Shown: positions 54,983 to 63,442, counted from the first letter of the stretch. The stretch: DNA of 64,000 nt from Candidatus Syntrophopropionicum ammoniitolerans (GCA_013201395.1 JABMJD010000001.1:124001-188000); one strand, 5' to 3'. Numbers and translations: made by a program. The notes: a model not told the origin generated them from the sequence alone.

Positions 54983-55322
54983 TTCACCTCATTCAAGGAT
55001 GGTAGTATTATTACCATTAAACCATGAAAACGACCATTCGCGGGCTAGGTATTAATATTAACTTGTGCACCTTCCTACCATTCAAGGGTTAAATTTTACC
55101 GTTTGCTGCTGTATATCAACCACTTACCTTATTATATTTCATAGTAGCATTTTTAATCAACCGTAAATTTGCTTTATTACCGTTTTATTCTTAAAAATTT
55201 TGTTGATTGAACAAATAATAAGTCTTAAATATCCTAATGGGAAATAAAGGAATATCTAAATATAAAACGAATTTATCAATTAGAACCTTCATAAGTTATA
55301 TTTATTGTGAGGTAGGTGAAAG
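54983..55322. other. 340-base A+T-rich intergenic region
   Basis: No ORF or RNA signature. It holds the divergent upstream regions of acuA and of the triple winged-helix gene; the only signal I can support is the SigH-type promoter at 55246-55272. Confidence 0.6.
55246..55272 (+). promoter_or_regulatory. SigH promoter of the triple winged-helix gene
   Basis: AAAGGAATA (55246-55254), 11-base spacer, AACGAAT (55266-55272): full match to RnAGGAwWW-11/12-RnnGAAT. The predicted start is about 45 bases ahead of ATG 55323. Same geometry as the candidate before spoVS. Confidence 0.65.
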
Positions 55323-56726
55323 ATGCAAATGGGTGGGAAGCTTAATTCCCTTACCGATGTGTTAAAGAAAACGCTATTTTTCTTTGAGGCTCTTTCTGTG
55401 GCAGAACTGGCGCCCCATGTACAAAGAAGAATGTTGAAGGACTATTCCTTGTTACAGGTAGAGGAAAGGGTTGGTCTATGCCTGAATCAAAACCCATGTT
55501 TTTATAAAGAAAAAGATAACTGGCGTTTGGATTTAGAAGGGAATAAAGAAAATGATCAATTTTACTCCCTACTTTTGAGAAGGGGGCGGGCTTTAAATCT
55601 AAAAGAAATATTAAAAAAATCCAACTATAGAAAGAAAAAAATGAAAAGAACAATATCGGAAGAAATAAATTTAATATCTGATGGCAGATTTATTCAACTG
55701 AATAATGGTTATTGGGGGTTAACTGAATGGGAGGTGGAAACAAGCCATTATTCCCTGAAAAATCTATTGATCAAGGCTATGAAAACCCATCCTGGTGGGC
55801 TTTCGCTACAACAACTTCATAAATTAATTAATACCTGGCATAACGCTGATATTAAGACCTTGGAGGGGGTATTAAAAAAGTTTTCCTATTTTGAAATGGT
55901 AGGGGAAGGTGTATGGACCTATAACCCCGCTGCCAGGGTACTGTATGAAGAGCTTTTAAAAAGGTTTCTCGGTGTTGTCAACAGACAAAAACAACGCTGG
56001 CACCGTGACAGGGCAGGTTGGAAGAAAAAGCTGGAGATAATGCAAAAACATATGCAGGAGGCAGTTTCCGGTCAGAGAGAGACAGCGGCAGCCCTGGCTG
56101 AAAGAATGGAACTAGCCAGCCAACATGAATACCTTTTAACCCAGATGGCTGAAAAGGATCTGCTCTTATCGCTGCGAAAACGGGAAATCTTGCGTTATCG
56201 GGAACACCTGGCAAAACTTGAGGCCAAGGCCAATAGTATTTTATATCAATGTCGCCTATGGGTAAAAAGAGCCAAGGAAGCCCAGGAAGGGAAAATGCGG
56301 TTGAAAGAACTCCTGGCTAAAAATCACGGCAATTTAGAGGGGTTATTTACTAAGCTGCAGTGTTATAAAGAAAAGGACCGGGAAAACAAGATCAGAACCG
56401 CCGAAATAAAAGAGCAGCATGGTATAAAAATAGCAGAATTGCAAACGGAAATAATAGATTTAAAGTTAAAATTAGAAAGAGAAAAATCTTCTGCGGCTAT
56501 TGAGAACAGTAAATTGCGGGAAGAAATCAAAGACCTGAGCAACGATTTGAAAAAAACTCTCAATGCGGAAGAAGATTTTAAACGTTCCTATCTAACGGCC
56601 CACCAGGAACTGGCTGCGGCCAGGGAAGAGTATAAAAGAATTGAAAAGCGGATGAAAAACCCTTTGGTACTTGTTATTTTAAAGATATGTTCTATTTTTG
56701 AAAGACAGGCCAAACAATCATTATAA
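55323..56726 (+). CDS. Triple winged-helix / coiled-coil protein, probably sporulation-linked
   Basis: 467 residues, not recognised as a named protein. Three successive ~65-residue units at the N-terminus (about 8-72, 78-140 and 144-205) each show helix-helix-helix-beta hairpin with a closing aromatic (DNWRLD, NGYWGLTEWE, GEGVWTYN), the pattern of HARE-HTH/RpoE-delta type winged helices. Residues ~215-455 are a Lys/Glu-rich coiled coil, ending in a short hydrophobic helix (LVLVILKICSIF). ATG 55323 (or 55329) after GAGGTAGGTGAAAG. The SigH-type promoter suggests expression at the start of sporulation. It may bind DNA or RNA polymerase. Confidence 0.8.
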   Translation: MQMGGKLNSLTDVLKKTLFFFEALSVAELAPHVQRRMLKDYSLLQVEERVGLCLNQNPCFYKEKDNWRLDLEGNKENDQFYSLLLRRGRALNLKEILKKSNYRKKKMKRTISEEINLISDGRFIQLNNGYWGLTEWEVETSHYSLKNLLIKAMKTHPGGLSLQQLHKLINTWHNADIKTLEGVLKKFSYFEMVGEGVWTYNPAARVLYEELLKRFLGVVNRQKQRWHRDRAGWKKKLEIMQKHMQEAVSGQRETAAALAERMELASQHEYLLTQMAEKDLLLSLRKREILRYREHLAKLEAKANSILYQCRLWVKRAKEAQEGKMRLKELLAKNHGNLEGLFTKLQCYKEKDRENKIRTAEIKEQHGIKIAELQTEIIDLKLKLEREKSSAAIENSKLREEIKDLSNDLKKTLNAEEDFKRSYLTAHQELAAAREEYKRIEKRMKNPLVLVILKICSIFERQAKQSL

Positions 56727-56741
56727 TATTTGGCCAATGCC

Positions 56742-56770
56742 TGCCCCCTCAGGGGGCTTTTTTGTTTTTT
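56742..56770. terminator. Terminator downstream of the triple winged-helix gene
   Basis: GCCCCCT (56743-56749) / AGGGGGC (56751-56757) around a single C (loop CTCAG in practice), then TTTTTTGTTTTTT. The minus-strand gene ends 36 bases beyond. Confidence 0.9.
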
Positions 56771-56805
56771 GCACTACCGCCGACCGCGGGAGAAGAGGTT
56801 TTTAT

Positions 56806-57255
56806 TCAGGTAAATTGGTAGACAGGGGTGTTGTAATGTTGATAGGGCCCAGCCAATCTATCGACCCTTCGAAATCTTTGTTCACAAGCCTCCCAGCATC
56901 CTGTAGCTTCAGGGGGCAGAATTAATCCTGGAGCTTGCTCATGTTTTTTTTCCCCCGATTGAAGGAACTGATAGGTGCCCGGAGCTATTTCTTTAAAACC
57001 GGCAACAACCTTTTTGCTTGCATTTACCCCGGCAGCATCTTGCCTGTTTGTTTTTTCTACTGCAACATCCTGCCTGTTGTTGTTTGTTTTTCTTTCTGCA
57101 GCAACCTGCCTTTCCTGGGGGAATTTACGTGGGATGTTCTTTGTAATACTTTCGCTGCTATTTTTGTTTTTCGATTCCTCCTTTATTATTTTAGGACGGG
57201 ATTGGCTACTGTTTGCTGCCTGTTGATATCGCGGTAAATAAACCTTTTGAAACAA
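56806..57255 (-). CDS. Repeat-containing basic protein, 149 aa, unknown
   Basis: Not recognised. TTG 57255 on the minus strand has AGGTGAT six bases upstream. The protein is polar and low in hydrophobics, with three imperfect repeats in the middle (RQVAAERKTNNN, RQDVAVEKTN, RQDAAG), then a better conserved-looking tail (EIAPGTYQFLQSG, ILPPEATGCWEACEQRFR). It lies between a coiled-coil gene and a cysteine-rich gene, in a probable spore-related island, so a coat or crust component is conceivable. Plus-strand ORFs here look like shadows, but certainty is limited. Confidence 0.5.
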   Translation of the reverse strand: MFQKVYLPRYQQAANSSQSRPKIIKEESKNKNSSESITKNIPRKFPQERQVAAERKTNNNRQDVAVEKTNRQDAAGVNASKKVVAGFKEIAPGTYQFLQSGEKKHEQAPGLILPPEATGCWEACEQRFRRVDRLAGPYQHYNTPVYQFT

Positions 57256-57319
57256 TTGGATCACCTCACCATATCTTATGCGTCAAAACTGAAAAAGGCA
57301 TATATAATTTTTAATCGTT

Positions 57320-57347
57320 CACCAATAAAAGGAAATAACATATTCTA
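57320..57347 (+). promoter_or_regulatory. Candidate SigK/SigE-type promoter of the Cys-rich gene
   Basis: CACC (57320-57323), 15-base spacer, CATATTCTA (57339-57347), matching CATAnnnTA. The region is A+T-rich, so chance matches are possible. Confidence 0.35.
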
Positions 57348-57393
57348 TAGTGTCCCTATTGAAAATCAATTACTAAGAGGAGGGTATTAATTT

Positions 57394-57993
57394 ATGGAAG
57401 CGGAACGTTCAAAACAACAATTACAAACTATTTGTATTGAGGTGCCGAAGGTTTATGATTATTGTTTTCAGGCCGAGCGCCGGGAAAACATCTGCACCCC
57501 TTTGGAGATTCCATCATCGGGCCCCTCGGATCCACCGCCTGTGGCCACAACGGTTAAATGCAGAATCAAAAATGCCTGTTGCAACGAGGTTAGTCGGTCT
57601 AAACCCGACGCATCGGGTAGATCGAATGTTACCTTTGCCATAGTAGTCGATTATATGTTAAGAGTAGTAGATGGTGAAGGCCATGTTATAAAAAGGTTTA
57701 ATGATCTGGCATTCAGCTTTACCAAGACAGTATTGCTCTGTGCTCCTGAAGGTACCATGACCAACTGTGAAATTGTCAACGCTACTTGTGGTCCTTGCCT
57801 GATATTGTGCAATCTCATTTCCTGCACATTTGATCTTTGCATTGTCATTCAATCGGTAGCAATAGTAAAAATACTGGTCCCCAGCTATGGTTTCTGCACA
57901 CCGGCACTTTGCGAACAGGTTTCCCCAGAAACTCCCTTTGTATGTCCACCGGAATTATTCCCACCCCAATGTCCACCAGTGACAAAGGACTAG
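57394..57993 (+). CDS. Cysteine-rich protein, likely spore surface component
   Basis: 199 residues with 17 cysteines, no signal peptide. It opens with ICIEVPKVYDYC, a pattern I associate with clostridial spore coat or exosporium proteins of the CIKVxKVYD type, followed by Pro-rich linker, a beta-rich middle (VTFAIVVDYMLRVVDGEG) and a Cys-dense hydrophobic segment (TCGPCLILCNLISCTFDLC), ending in PP repeats. ATG 57394 after AGAGGAGGG. Disulfide-linked polymerisation is plausible. No enzyme motif. Assignment rests on composition and context. Confidence 0.75.
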   Translation: MEAERSKQQLQTICIEVPKVYDYCFQAERRENICTPLEIPSSGPSDPPPVATTVKCRIKNACCNEVSRSKPDASGRSNVTFAIVVDYMLRVVDGEGHVIKRFNDLAFSFTKTVLLCAPEGTMTNCEIVNATCGPCLILCNLISCTFDLCIVIQSVAIVKILVPSYGFCTPALCEQVSPETPFVCPPELFPPQCPPVTKD

Positions 57994-57997
57994 CACC

Positions 57998-58018
57998 AGG
58001 GGCGGCATAACCGCCCCT
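57998..58018 (+). terminator. Hairpin after the Cys-rich gene
   Basis: AGGGGCGG / CCGCCCCT with a five-base loop; the 3' flank is AAATTAATC rather than a T run, so termination may be partial. Confidence 0.5.
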
Positions 58019-58052
58019 AAATTAATCATTTTAAAAACGGGGAGTAGTTATA

Positions 58053-58265
58053 GTGTATTTAATGAAACTATTAATAAATGGGTTGCAAAACCCGGAAAAA
58101 GCTAAAAATTTCAAGGAAGCGATCATGGGTATTGAAGGCGTAAGCAAGGTAGAAATTAAACCGCCGGGTGATGTAAGTATTTATTATAACCCCACCAAGG
58201 TGTATCCGGGCCGGATCAAGGCAACAATTAGTTCAGTGGGCATATCCTTACCAGGTGGGGGCTGA
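58053..58265 (+). CDS. HMA-like small protein without metal cysteines, 70 aa
   Basis: GTG 58053 is eight bases after GGGGAG. Predicted beta-alpha-beta-beta-alpha-beta ferredoxin-like fold of a heavy-metal-associated domain (KLLINGLQNPEKAKNFKEAIMGIEGVSKVEIKPPGDVSIYYN), but the CXXC metal-binding loop is replaced, so copper binding is unlikely. Between a Cys-rich and a CAP-domain gene; role unknown. Confidence 0.7.
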   Translation: MYLMKLLINGLQNPEKAKNFKEAIMGIEGVSKVEIKPPGDVSIYYNPTKVYPGRIKATISSVGISLPGGG

Positions 58266-58336
58266 AGGCATTGCTGATTCGGCGTTGCCGGTCATAAAAT
58301 AATAAAACCCCTGTTGATCAAGAAGAGGGAGCTATA

Positions 58337-58723
58337 GTGCAAGGTGCAGACGAGAAACTGATGTTAGATCTTGTAAATCGGGAAAGGGCCAAAGCGGGGC
58401 TAACGGCATTTGGAGTTGATGCTAAATTAGCAGAACTGGCTCGGTTAAAAAGTAGGGATATGTATAGAAAAAACTACTTTAGTCATACTTCCCCGACCTA
58501 CGGCAGCGCCCTGGACATGGAAAAGAAAGCTGGTATCTCATACCGGGTAATGGGGGCAGAGAATATTGCCAGGGCAGCCACAATGCAGCGGAGCCATGAG
58601 CTTTTTATGAACAGCGAAGGCCACAGGGCCAACATTATGAATGTCATGCATACAACCATTGGTATCGGTATAGTTGGCACACCAAATGGGGTTGTGGTGA
58701 CCCAGTTGTTCGCCGGCTATTAA
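58337..58723 (+). CDS. CAP (SCP/PR-1-like) domain protein, YkwD type
   Basis: 128 residues: essentially one CAP domain, with the opening LMLDLVNRERAKAGL and the signature residues in YFSHTSPTYGS, AENIARA and SEGHRANIM. It resembles the C-terminal domain of YkwD-like spore-associated proteins, but has no signal peptide or LysM region. GTG 58337 after GAGGGAG. A cytoplasmic/mother-cell product that joins the spore surface would explain the missing signal; this is inference. Confidence 0.85.
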   Translation: MQGADEKLMLDLVNRERAKAGLTAFGVDAKLAELARLKSRDMYRKNYFSHTSPTYGSALDMEKKAGISYRVMGAENIARAATMQRSHELFMNSEGHRANIMNVMHTTIGIGIVGTPNGVVVTQLFAGY

Positions 58724-58733
58724 AAACCACCAT

Positions 58734-58760
58734 CAGGGGCACGGTAACGGGCCCCTTTGT
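58734..58760 (+). terminator. Terminator after the CAP gene
   Basis: AGGGGC (58735-58740) / GCCCCT (58751-58756), 10-base loop, then TTGTTATT. Confidence 0.7.
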
Positions 58761-58894
58761 TATTGAATAATAAGCATTTAGGTTTTGCGGACAATACAGG
58801 GGTTTTGAAACAGTTCTGCATATTCATGCCTGCAGGGCTACTGAAAAATCGTGGGGCATAAAATAGATGTTAGTAGGTTTTGGGGGGATGTTAC

Positions 58895-60079
58895 TTGATT
58901 TATTTTGACAACGCAGCTACAACATGGCCGAAACCGCCGGAAGTCTGGCAGGCTATGGAACACTGCATTAAATCTGTAGGAGCAAATCCCGGTAGATCCG
59001 GTCATCGGATGGCTCTTCAGGCCGGCAGGCTGGTGGATGAAGCACGGGAACAGCTTTCCCTACTATTTAATATCTCAAATCCGGATCGTATCGTTTTCAC
59101 CCTTAATGCTACCGAGGCGCTAAACCTCGCTATAAAGGGTCTGCTTAAACCAGGAGATCACGTGATCACCAGTTCCATGGAGCACAACGCCGTAACCCGG
59201 CCGCTGCACCTATTACAAGGAAAAGGTGTAGAAGTAACAAAGGTCGCCTGCGCCGGGGATGGCAGCATCAGGGTAACAGATATAAACAGCGCTGTAAAGC
59301 AAAATACCGTGGCCATAATTATTACCCATGCTTCCAATGTTACAGGCACATTGATGCCTCTAGCGGAGATAGGACAGCTGGCCAAAAGAAAAAAACTGAG
59401 ATTAATTGTGGATGCGGCCCAGACTGCCGGGGTTTTTAATCTTGATGTTCCCTTCATGAATATACACCTGCTGGCTTTTCCCGGACACAAGGGACTTTAT
59501 GGCCCAACAGGAACAGGTGGGCTATATTTAGTCGACGGTCTGGAGCTAGAGACCCTTAAGGAAGGGGGAACCGGCAGTATGTCACATCTTCCGGACCTGC
59601 CCGACCTATTACCGGAACGCTACGAAAGCGGTACATTAAATGCTGTGGGCCTATCAGGACTAGCAGCCGGGCTAAAATTTGTGAGAAATGAAGGGACAGA
59701 AAAGATCAGGCAGTATGAAATGAACCTCACCAGTCGTTTTTTAGCAGGGGCTAAAAAGGTGAAAGGACTCAAGGTATATGGCCCGGAGGAGTTATATGAA
59801 CGTGCACCGGTGGTGGCTTTTAGCCTGGCGGGGAAAAATTCCGGCCGGGTGGGCATGCTGCTGGATCAAGAATACAATATTGCCTGCCGGGCCGGTCTGC
59901 ATTGTGCCCCCGATGCACATAAGACTCTGGGTACGTTTGAAAACAAACTGGTGCGCTTTAGTTTTTCCTATTTTAATAAAGAAGAGGAGATAGACAGTGC
60001 TATACTTGCCCTAACTGAGATTGCTGCCCTGCCTAATGAAAGATTTTATGAGGTAAAAGACAGTCCATGCGGTTGCTAG
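58895..60079 (+). CDS. Cysteine desulfurase / selenocysteine lyase-like class V aminotransferase
   Basis: 394 residues. Opens IYFDNAATTWPKP; HASNVTG and DAAQTAG bind PLP, the Schiff-base Lys is in FPGHKGLYGP (about residue 199), and the loop Cys is in AGLHCAP (about 335), placing it in the EF2568-like 'cysteine desulfurase family'. It ends with Cys-Gly-Cys. TTG 58895 after GGGGGGA; TTG 58880 overlaps that site. A supply of sulfur or selenium is plausible given mnmH in this genome, but no Fe-S scaffold gene is adjacent. Convergent with the activase gene. Confidence 0.88.
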   Translation: MIYFDNAATTWPKPPEVWQAMEHCIKSVGANPGRSGHRMALQAGRLVDEAREQLSLLFNISNPDRIVFTLNATEALNLAIKGLLKPGDHVITSSMEHNAVTRPLHLLQGKGVEVTKVACAGDGSIRVTDINSAVKQNTVAIIITHASNVTGTLMPLAEIGQLAKRKKLRLIVDAAQTAGVFNLDVPFMNIHLLAFPGHKGLYGPTGTGGLYLVDGLELETLKEGGTGSMSHLPDLPDLLPERYESGTLNAVGLSGLAAGLKFVRNEGTEKIRQYEMNLTSRFLAGAKKVKGLKVYGPEELYERAPVVAFSLAGKNSGRVGMLLDQEYNIACRAGLHCAPDAHKTLGTFENKLVRFSFSYFNKEEEIDSAILALTEIAALPNERFYEVKDSPCGC

Positions 60080-60101
60080 GTAGGAAACAGCTGGGGTTAA
60101 T

Positions 60102-61052
60102 CTAAACAATATCCCATTTGGAGCACCGAGAGCCCCAACGCCCAATGACTTTATCCCCTTCGTAAATTTCCACTATTTCGCATACATTGGAACAGCCGTC
60201 ACACTCAAAGCTGCTGGTGTGATAAGGAAGGCCGGCGATTTTAAAGCCCTTAAAATTTGTTTTTTTGTTCTGTACCTCCTCTTGGGCCAGCTGTGCTGCC
60301 CCGATGGCTCCCATTATGTCAAAATGCTTGGGGATGATCACAGGCATGCCCAGGGCTTTCTCAAAAGCAGCCTTTATTCCCACGTTGGCGGCTACACCAC
60401 CCTGGAATACAATCGGTGGCAATATTTCTTTGCCTTTGCCAACATTGTTCAGGTAGTTGCGCACCAGAGCTTCACTCAAACCGCTAATTATATCGGGAAT
60501 CTGATGTCCCATCTGCTGCTTGTGGATCATATCTGACTCCGCAAAAACAGTACAGCGGCCGGCGATTCTCACCGGTACAGTGGACTGCAGGGCCAGTGCA
60601 CCAAATTTATCAATCGGTATGTTTAACCGTGCTGCCTGCTGATCGAGGAATGATCCGGTGCCGGCCGCACAGACGGTATTCATGGCAAAATCAGTCACAA
60701 TACCATTTCTTAAAATAATAATTTTTGAATCCTGGCCGCCAATTTCAAAAACTGTTTGCACCTCGGGAACCATTGTCGAGGCCGCTACGGCGTGGGCGGT
60801 AATTTCGTTTTTTACAACATCGGCGCCAACCAATACACCGGCAAGATAACGGCCGCTGCCCGTGGTGCCGACACCAATAACCTCATAATCAGGTAAGATT
60901 AATTCCGCAGTTTTTTTCAACCCTTCCTGAATCACCTGGATTGGTCTTCCTTTTGTGCGTAGATAAAGGCCGGTAATGACTTTACCGGCCTCATCTATAA
61001 CTACAAAATTTATACTGACCGATCCGGCATCAATGCCTAAATATGCTTTCAT
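60102..61052 (-). CDS. Acyl-CoA dehydratase activase (BadF/HgdC-like ATPase)
   Basis: 316 residues of the ASKHA ATPase fold: GIDAGSVSINFVVID at the start, GTTGSGR, EIGGQDSK and GVAANVGI for ATP. Two cysteines positioned to hold the dimer-bridging 4Fe-4S cluster lie in NTVCAAGTG (about 128) and AGRCTVFAESDM (about 167). Four more Cys sit at the C-terminus (CDGCSNVC, GSRC). Such activators drive a single low-potential electron into a partner with ATP. The partners are probably the two genes upstream on the same strand. Confidence 0.92.
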   Translation of the reverse strand: MKAYLGIDAGSVSINFVVIDEAGKVITGLYLRTKGRPIQVIQEGLKKTAELILPDYEVIGVGTTGSGRYLAGVLVGADVVKNEITAHAVAASTMVPEVQTVFEIGGQDSKIIILRNGIVTDFAMNTVCAAGTGSFLDQQAARLNIPIDKFGALALQSTVPVRIAGRCTVFAESDMIHKQQMGHQIPDIISGLSEALVRNYLNNVGKGKEILPPIVFQGGVAANVGIKAAFEKALGMPVIIPKHFDIMGAIGAAQLAQEEVQNKKTNFKGFKIAGLPYHTSSFECDGCSNVCEIVEIYEGDKVIGRWGSRCSKWDIV

Positions 61053-61068
61053 AACATGACCTTTCTGT

Positions 61069-62172
61069 TTAACCAGTTAATGTTAATTGTTTTTTTTGCA
61101 TGCGCTTTTTTCTTCTCATCAAGTCCGTAAATGCTTCCAGCCTTGTACCCATACCCGCCTTGCCGGTCTGTTCATCCAGAAAGAATGTTAAAACTGGTAT
61201 ATCATAATCCCTGCTGACACGGGGCAGAATGGTGCGGGCGACAATTTCCGGTATACAGGTAAAAGGGGCAATCTGGATCATGCCGTCAAAGCCCCGTTTG
61301 GCGCATAGTATGGTATTACCGATGGAATCACGCCCGTGGCCTCCCACCAACTCCGGTAGATAGGGAGCTGCAGCCTCCTTTACAGTCATCATTTCTGTGG
61401 TTTCGGTCCAGGTGTTATCCCTGGTCCAGCCTGTTAGGAACATGGATCTTTCTACCTCTACCCCCAGATGTCCTAGAGTCTCCTCCATTTCCAGGTTACT
61501 TGCCGGTTCCAGTAATACATATATTTCACCAACTATGCCTACCTTCAAAATCTCTCTGTTTGTGTCCTGGGGTACATCACGCAGCGCTTTTGAGGCTGCC
61601 GCCTCAGCCTCTATAATCTGTTCTGTAGTGTAGGCCTGATCAATCCATTCCAGTATCTTGCGGTACACTTTTGATGTTGTGCCGCGAGTAATTTCCCGGG
61701 GCCTGACCACATGGCTCAGTTTTTCAACATTATCAAGAGCCACCAGCTTGCGCCAGGCTCTCTTAATACACGAGACAATCCCCCTGATGGAGGTGCGGTT
61801 TTTATTAAGAGCCCTGACATTTTTAATAAAGTTAAAGGGCTGGAGCCTGGGCGGTTCAAAAACAATCATCTTGATGTCGTGCCCCAGATCCTTGAGTATT
61901 TTGTGGTGCAACATGGCGTATTCACCTGCCCGGCAGGGTCCCACACCACCAGAGGTGACAATGGTGTCCGCACCCATTTCTACTGTTTCCAGGTAGGTGC
62001 CCATTAATATTTTCAACGGAAAACAGGCAAATTCCGGGGAGTACCTGACGCCTAGATCAAGGGTTCTTTTACTAGGACGCGGGGGGACAACAACTTCATT
62101 GCCCAAATCCTCCAAAAGCATTTTAAAGGTACGCCAGGATTCTCCCATCCTGGGGAATGTTAATTTTGACAA
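61069..62172 (-). CDS. 2-hydroxyacyl-CoA dehydratase D-like protein (activase partner)
   Basis: 367 residues. Cysteines suited to cluster binding are in PEFACFPLK, GGVGPCRAGEY, GNTILCAKRG and PFTCIPE; the C-terminal DEQTGKAGMGTRLEAFTDLMRR repeats a motif of the neighbour (DEHTGEAGMTTRLEAF), so the two are paralogous. TTG 62172 behind AAGGAGGT, overlapping the end of the upstream gene by 13 bases. Candidate electron acceptor and catalytic subunit for the activase; the substrate is not evident, and a fermentative 2-hydroxyacyl-CoA role lacks the usual CoA-transferase neighbour. Confidence 0.85.
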   Translation of the reverse strand: MSKLTFPRMGESWRTFKMLLEDLGNEVVVPPRPSKRTLDLGVRYSPEFACFPLKILMGTYLETVEMGADTIVTSGGVGPCRAGEYAMLHHKILKDLGHDIKMIVFEPPRLQPFNFIKNVRALNKNRTSIRGIVSCIKRAWRKLVALDNVEKLSHVVRPREITRGTTSKVYRKILEWIDQAYTTEQIIEAEAAASKALRDVPQDTNREILKVGIVGEIYVLLEPASNLEMEETLGHLGVEVERSMFLTGWTRDNTWTETTEMMTVKEAAAPYLPELVGGHGRDSIGNTILCAKRGFDGMIQIAPFTCIPEIVARTILPRVSRDYDIPVLTFFLDEQTGKAGMGTRLEAFTDLMRRKKRMQKKQLTLTG

Positions 62173-63158
62173 GGGGAAACCTCCTTCCGGCGTCTGACCA
62201 TATCCACAAATGCCTCTAGACGGGTGGTCATACCGGCTTCACCGGTATGTTCGTCAATCATTAGTGTCATAAATGGAATATCCCCATGTTGCTTTGCTTC
62301 CAGCTCAATAAACTTATTTAACATGGAATCGGGTCCGCACCCAAAGGCAGTGAGATGGAGAACCGCATCTACGCGTCCCCGTCTAAAAAGATAGTGAGCA
62401 GCCTTGAGAACGGCATCACTAAAAGTCCAAAATAGGCGTTTGGGCAAACCACAATTTTTTTGCCAGGCCAATATTAGGGGATTAATATTTTCTGTGGTTA
62501 GGACACTTACCCCCATGTTTTTTAATTTGTCCAGCAAATTTACACTAATGAAGCTATCATAAATTGAATAAGGATACCCTAGAACGGCAAATTTTAAATT
62601 TGTCTGCGGGGGTAATGTTAGTTTTTTGTTGTTTGGGTTTTCCAGGTACTCCATGGCCTCTAGTGGATTTAATCCTTTTCTTAGGAGACGGTGATAACGG
62701 CGCAAAACCAACATAGCCTTGCAATATGCCTTGAAGACAATATTACGACCCACACCGAAATAGGAACCGATTTCCAAAAAAGCCTTGAGCTTTGATAGAC
62801 GTCCCTGGCGAGCATCAATGCGCACATCAATGATCGGGGGCAGACCGTCTAGTGAGTGTCGGATCATATCCGGCAACCCTAGAAATTTAGGACAGTAAAT
62901 AGTCTTTCCGTTCAGGCAGACCACACGGGGTATAAATAGACAGTCACATTTGTTCTTTAGTTCCATAACATGACCAAAGAAAAGTTTTATCGGCACACAA
63001 GCATCAGCCAGGGCTTCCCGTACACCTTTATCCAGAATGCTTTTTGTTGTGCCTTTAGATGTGACCACCTGCACTCCAATTTCATTAAAAAAAGCCAGCC
63101 AGAACGGGTAATAAACGTAATATAGTAGAGCACTTGGAATGCCTAATCTTTTGCCCAA
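62160..63158 (-). CDS. DUF2229-type activase-associated protein
   Basis: 332 residues. Opens MGKRLGIPSALLYYVYYPFWLAFF, the DUF2229 signature of activase-associated proteins, with Cys in ADACVPIK, NKCDC, RVVC, IYCPKF and FGCGPDS that could hold an iron-sulfur cluster. In many anaerobes DUF2229 and dehydratase-like units are fused to activase domains in one ~1,400-residue chain; here they are three separate genes. TTG 63158 is eight bases after AGGAGGTGG; the longer start GTG 63170 lies inside the site. First gene of the operon. Confidence 0.85.
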   Translation of the reverse strand: MGKRLGIPSALLYYVYYPFWLAFFNEIGVQVVTSKGTTKSILDKGVREALADACVPIKLFFGHVMELKNKCDCLFIPRVVCLNGKTIYCPKFLGLPDMIRHSLDGLPPIIDVRIDARQGRLSKLKAFLEIGSYFGVGRNIVFKAYCKAMLVLRRYHRLLRKGLNPLEAMEYLENPNNKKLTLPPQTNLKFAVLGYPYSIYDSFISVNLLDKLKNMGVSVLTTENINPLILAWQKNCGLPKRLFWTFSDAVLKAAHYLFRRGRVDAVLHLTAFGCGPDSMLNKFIELEAKQHGDIPFMTLMIDEHTGEAGMTTRLEAFVDMVRRRKEVSPCQN

Positions 63159-63442
63159 ACGTAGAGCCACCTCCTAATTTTAATGTTTACTAAACTATAC
63201 AGGATGCATTGGCTGCTTATGCCATTGAATATTTTTATAAATAAATTCTATGCGGATAAGCGAAATTCCTCTCTAATTTAGTAATAAAATGGCCTGTATG
63301 CAATACATGGTAGAATTAGTGGGAGAAAAAATTTGCAGGATTAGTTTCATATATCAGCGAATAATAGATCCAGCTTGGCCGGGGGCAATTTTTTTTACTG
63401 TGTCCACGCGCCGATGACAAAAAAGTTTGAGGTGATCTTTGC
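63159..63442. other. 284-base divergent intergenic region
   Basis: Contains the upstream regions of the minus-strand activase operon and the NUDIX gene. I see no gene or riboswitch; CATTGGCTGC and A+T-rich stretches are unremarkable. Confidence 0.5.

Noticed and set aside
56935-57237. Plus-strand ORFs with hydrophobic Phe/Cys-rich products
   Set aside because: The minus-strand frame has a good ribosome site, normal composition and in-frame repeats; the plus-strand products look like antisense reads of Lys/Glu codons.
57270-57285. GCATAAGATA on the minus strand as a SigK -10 for the repeat protein
   Set aside because: It would put the transcription start on top of the ribosome site of that gene; no -35 match.
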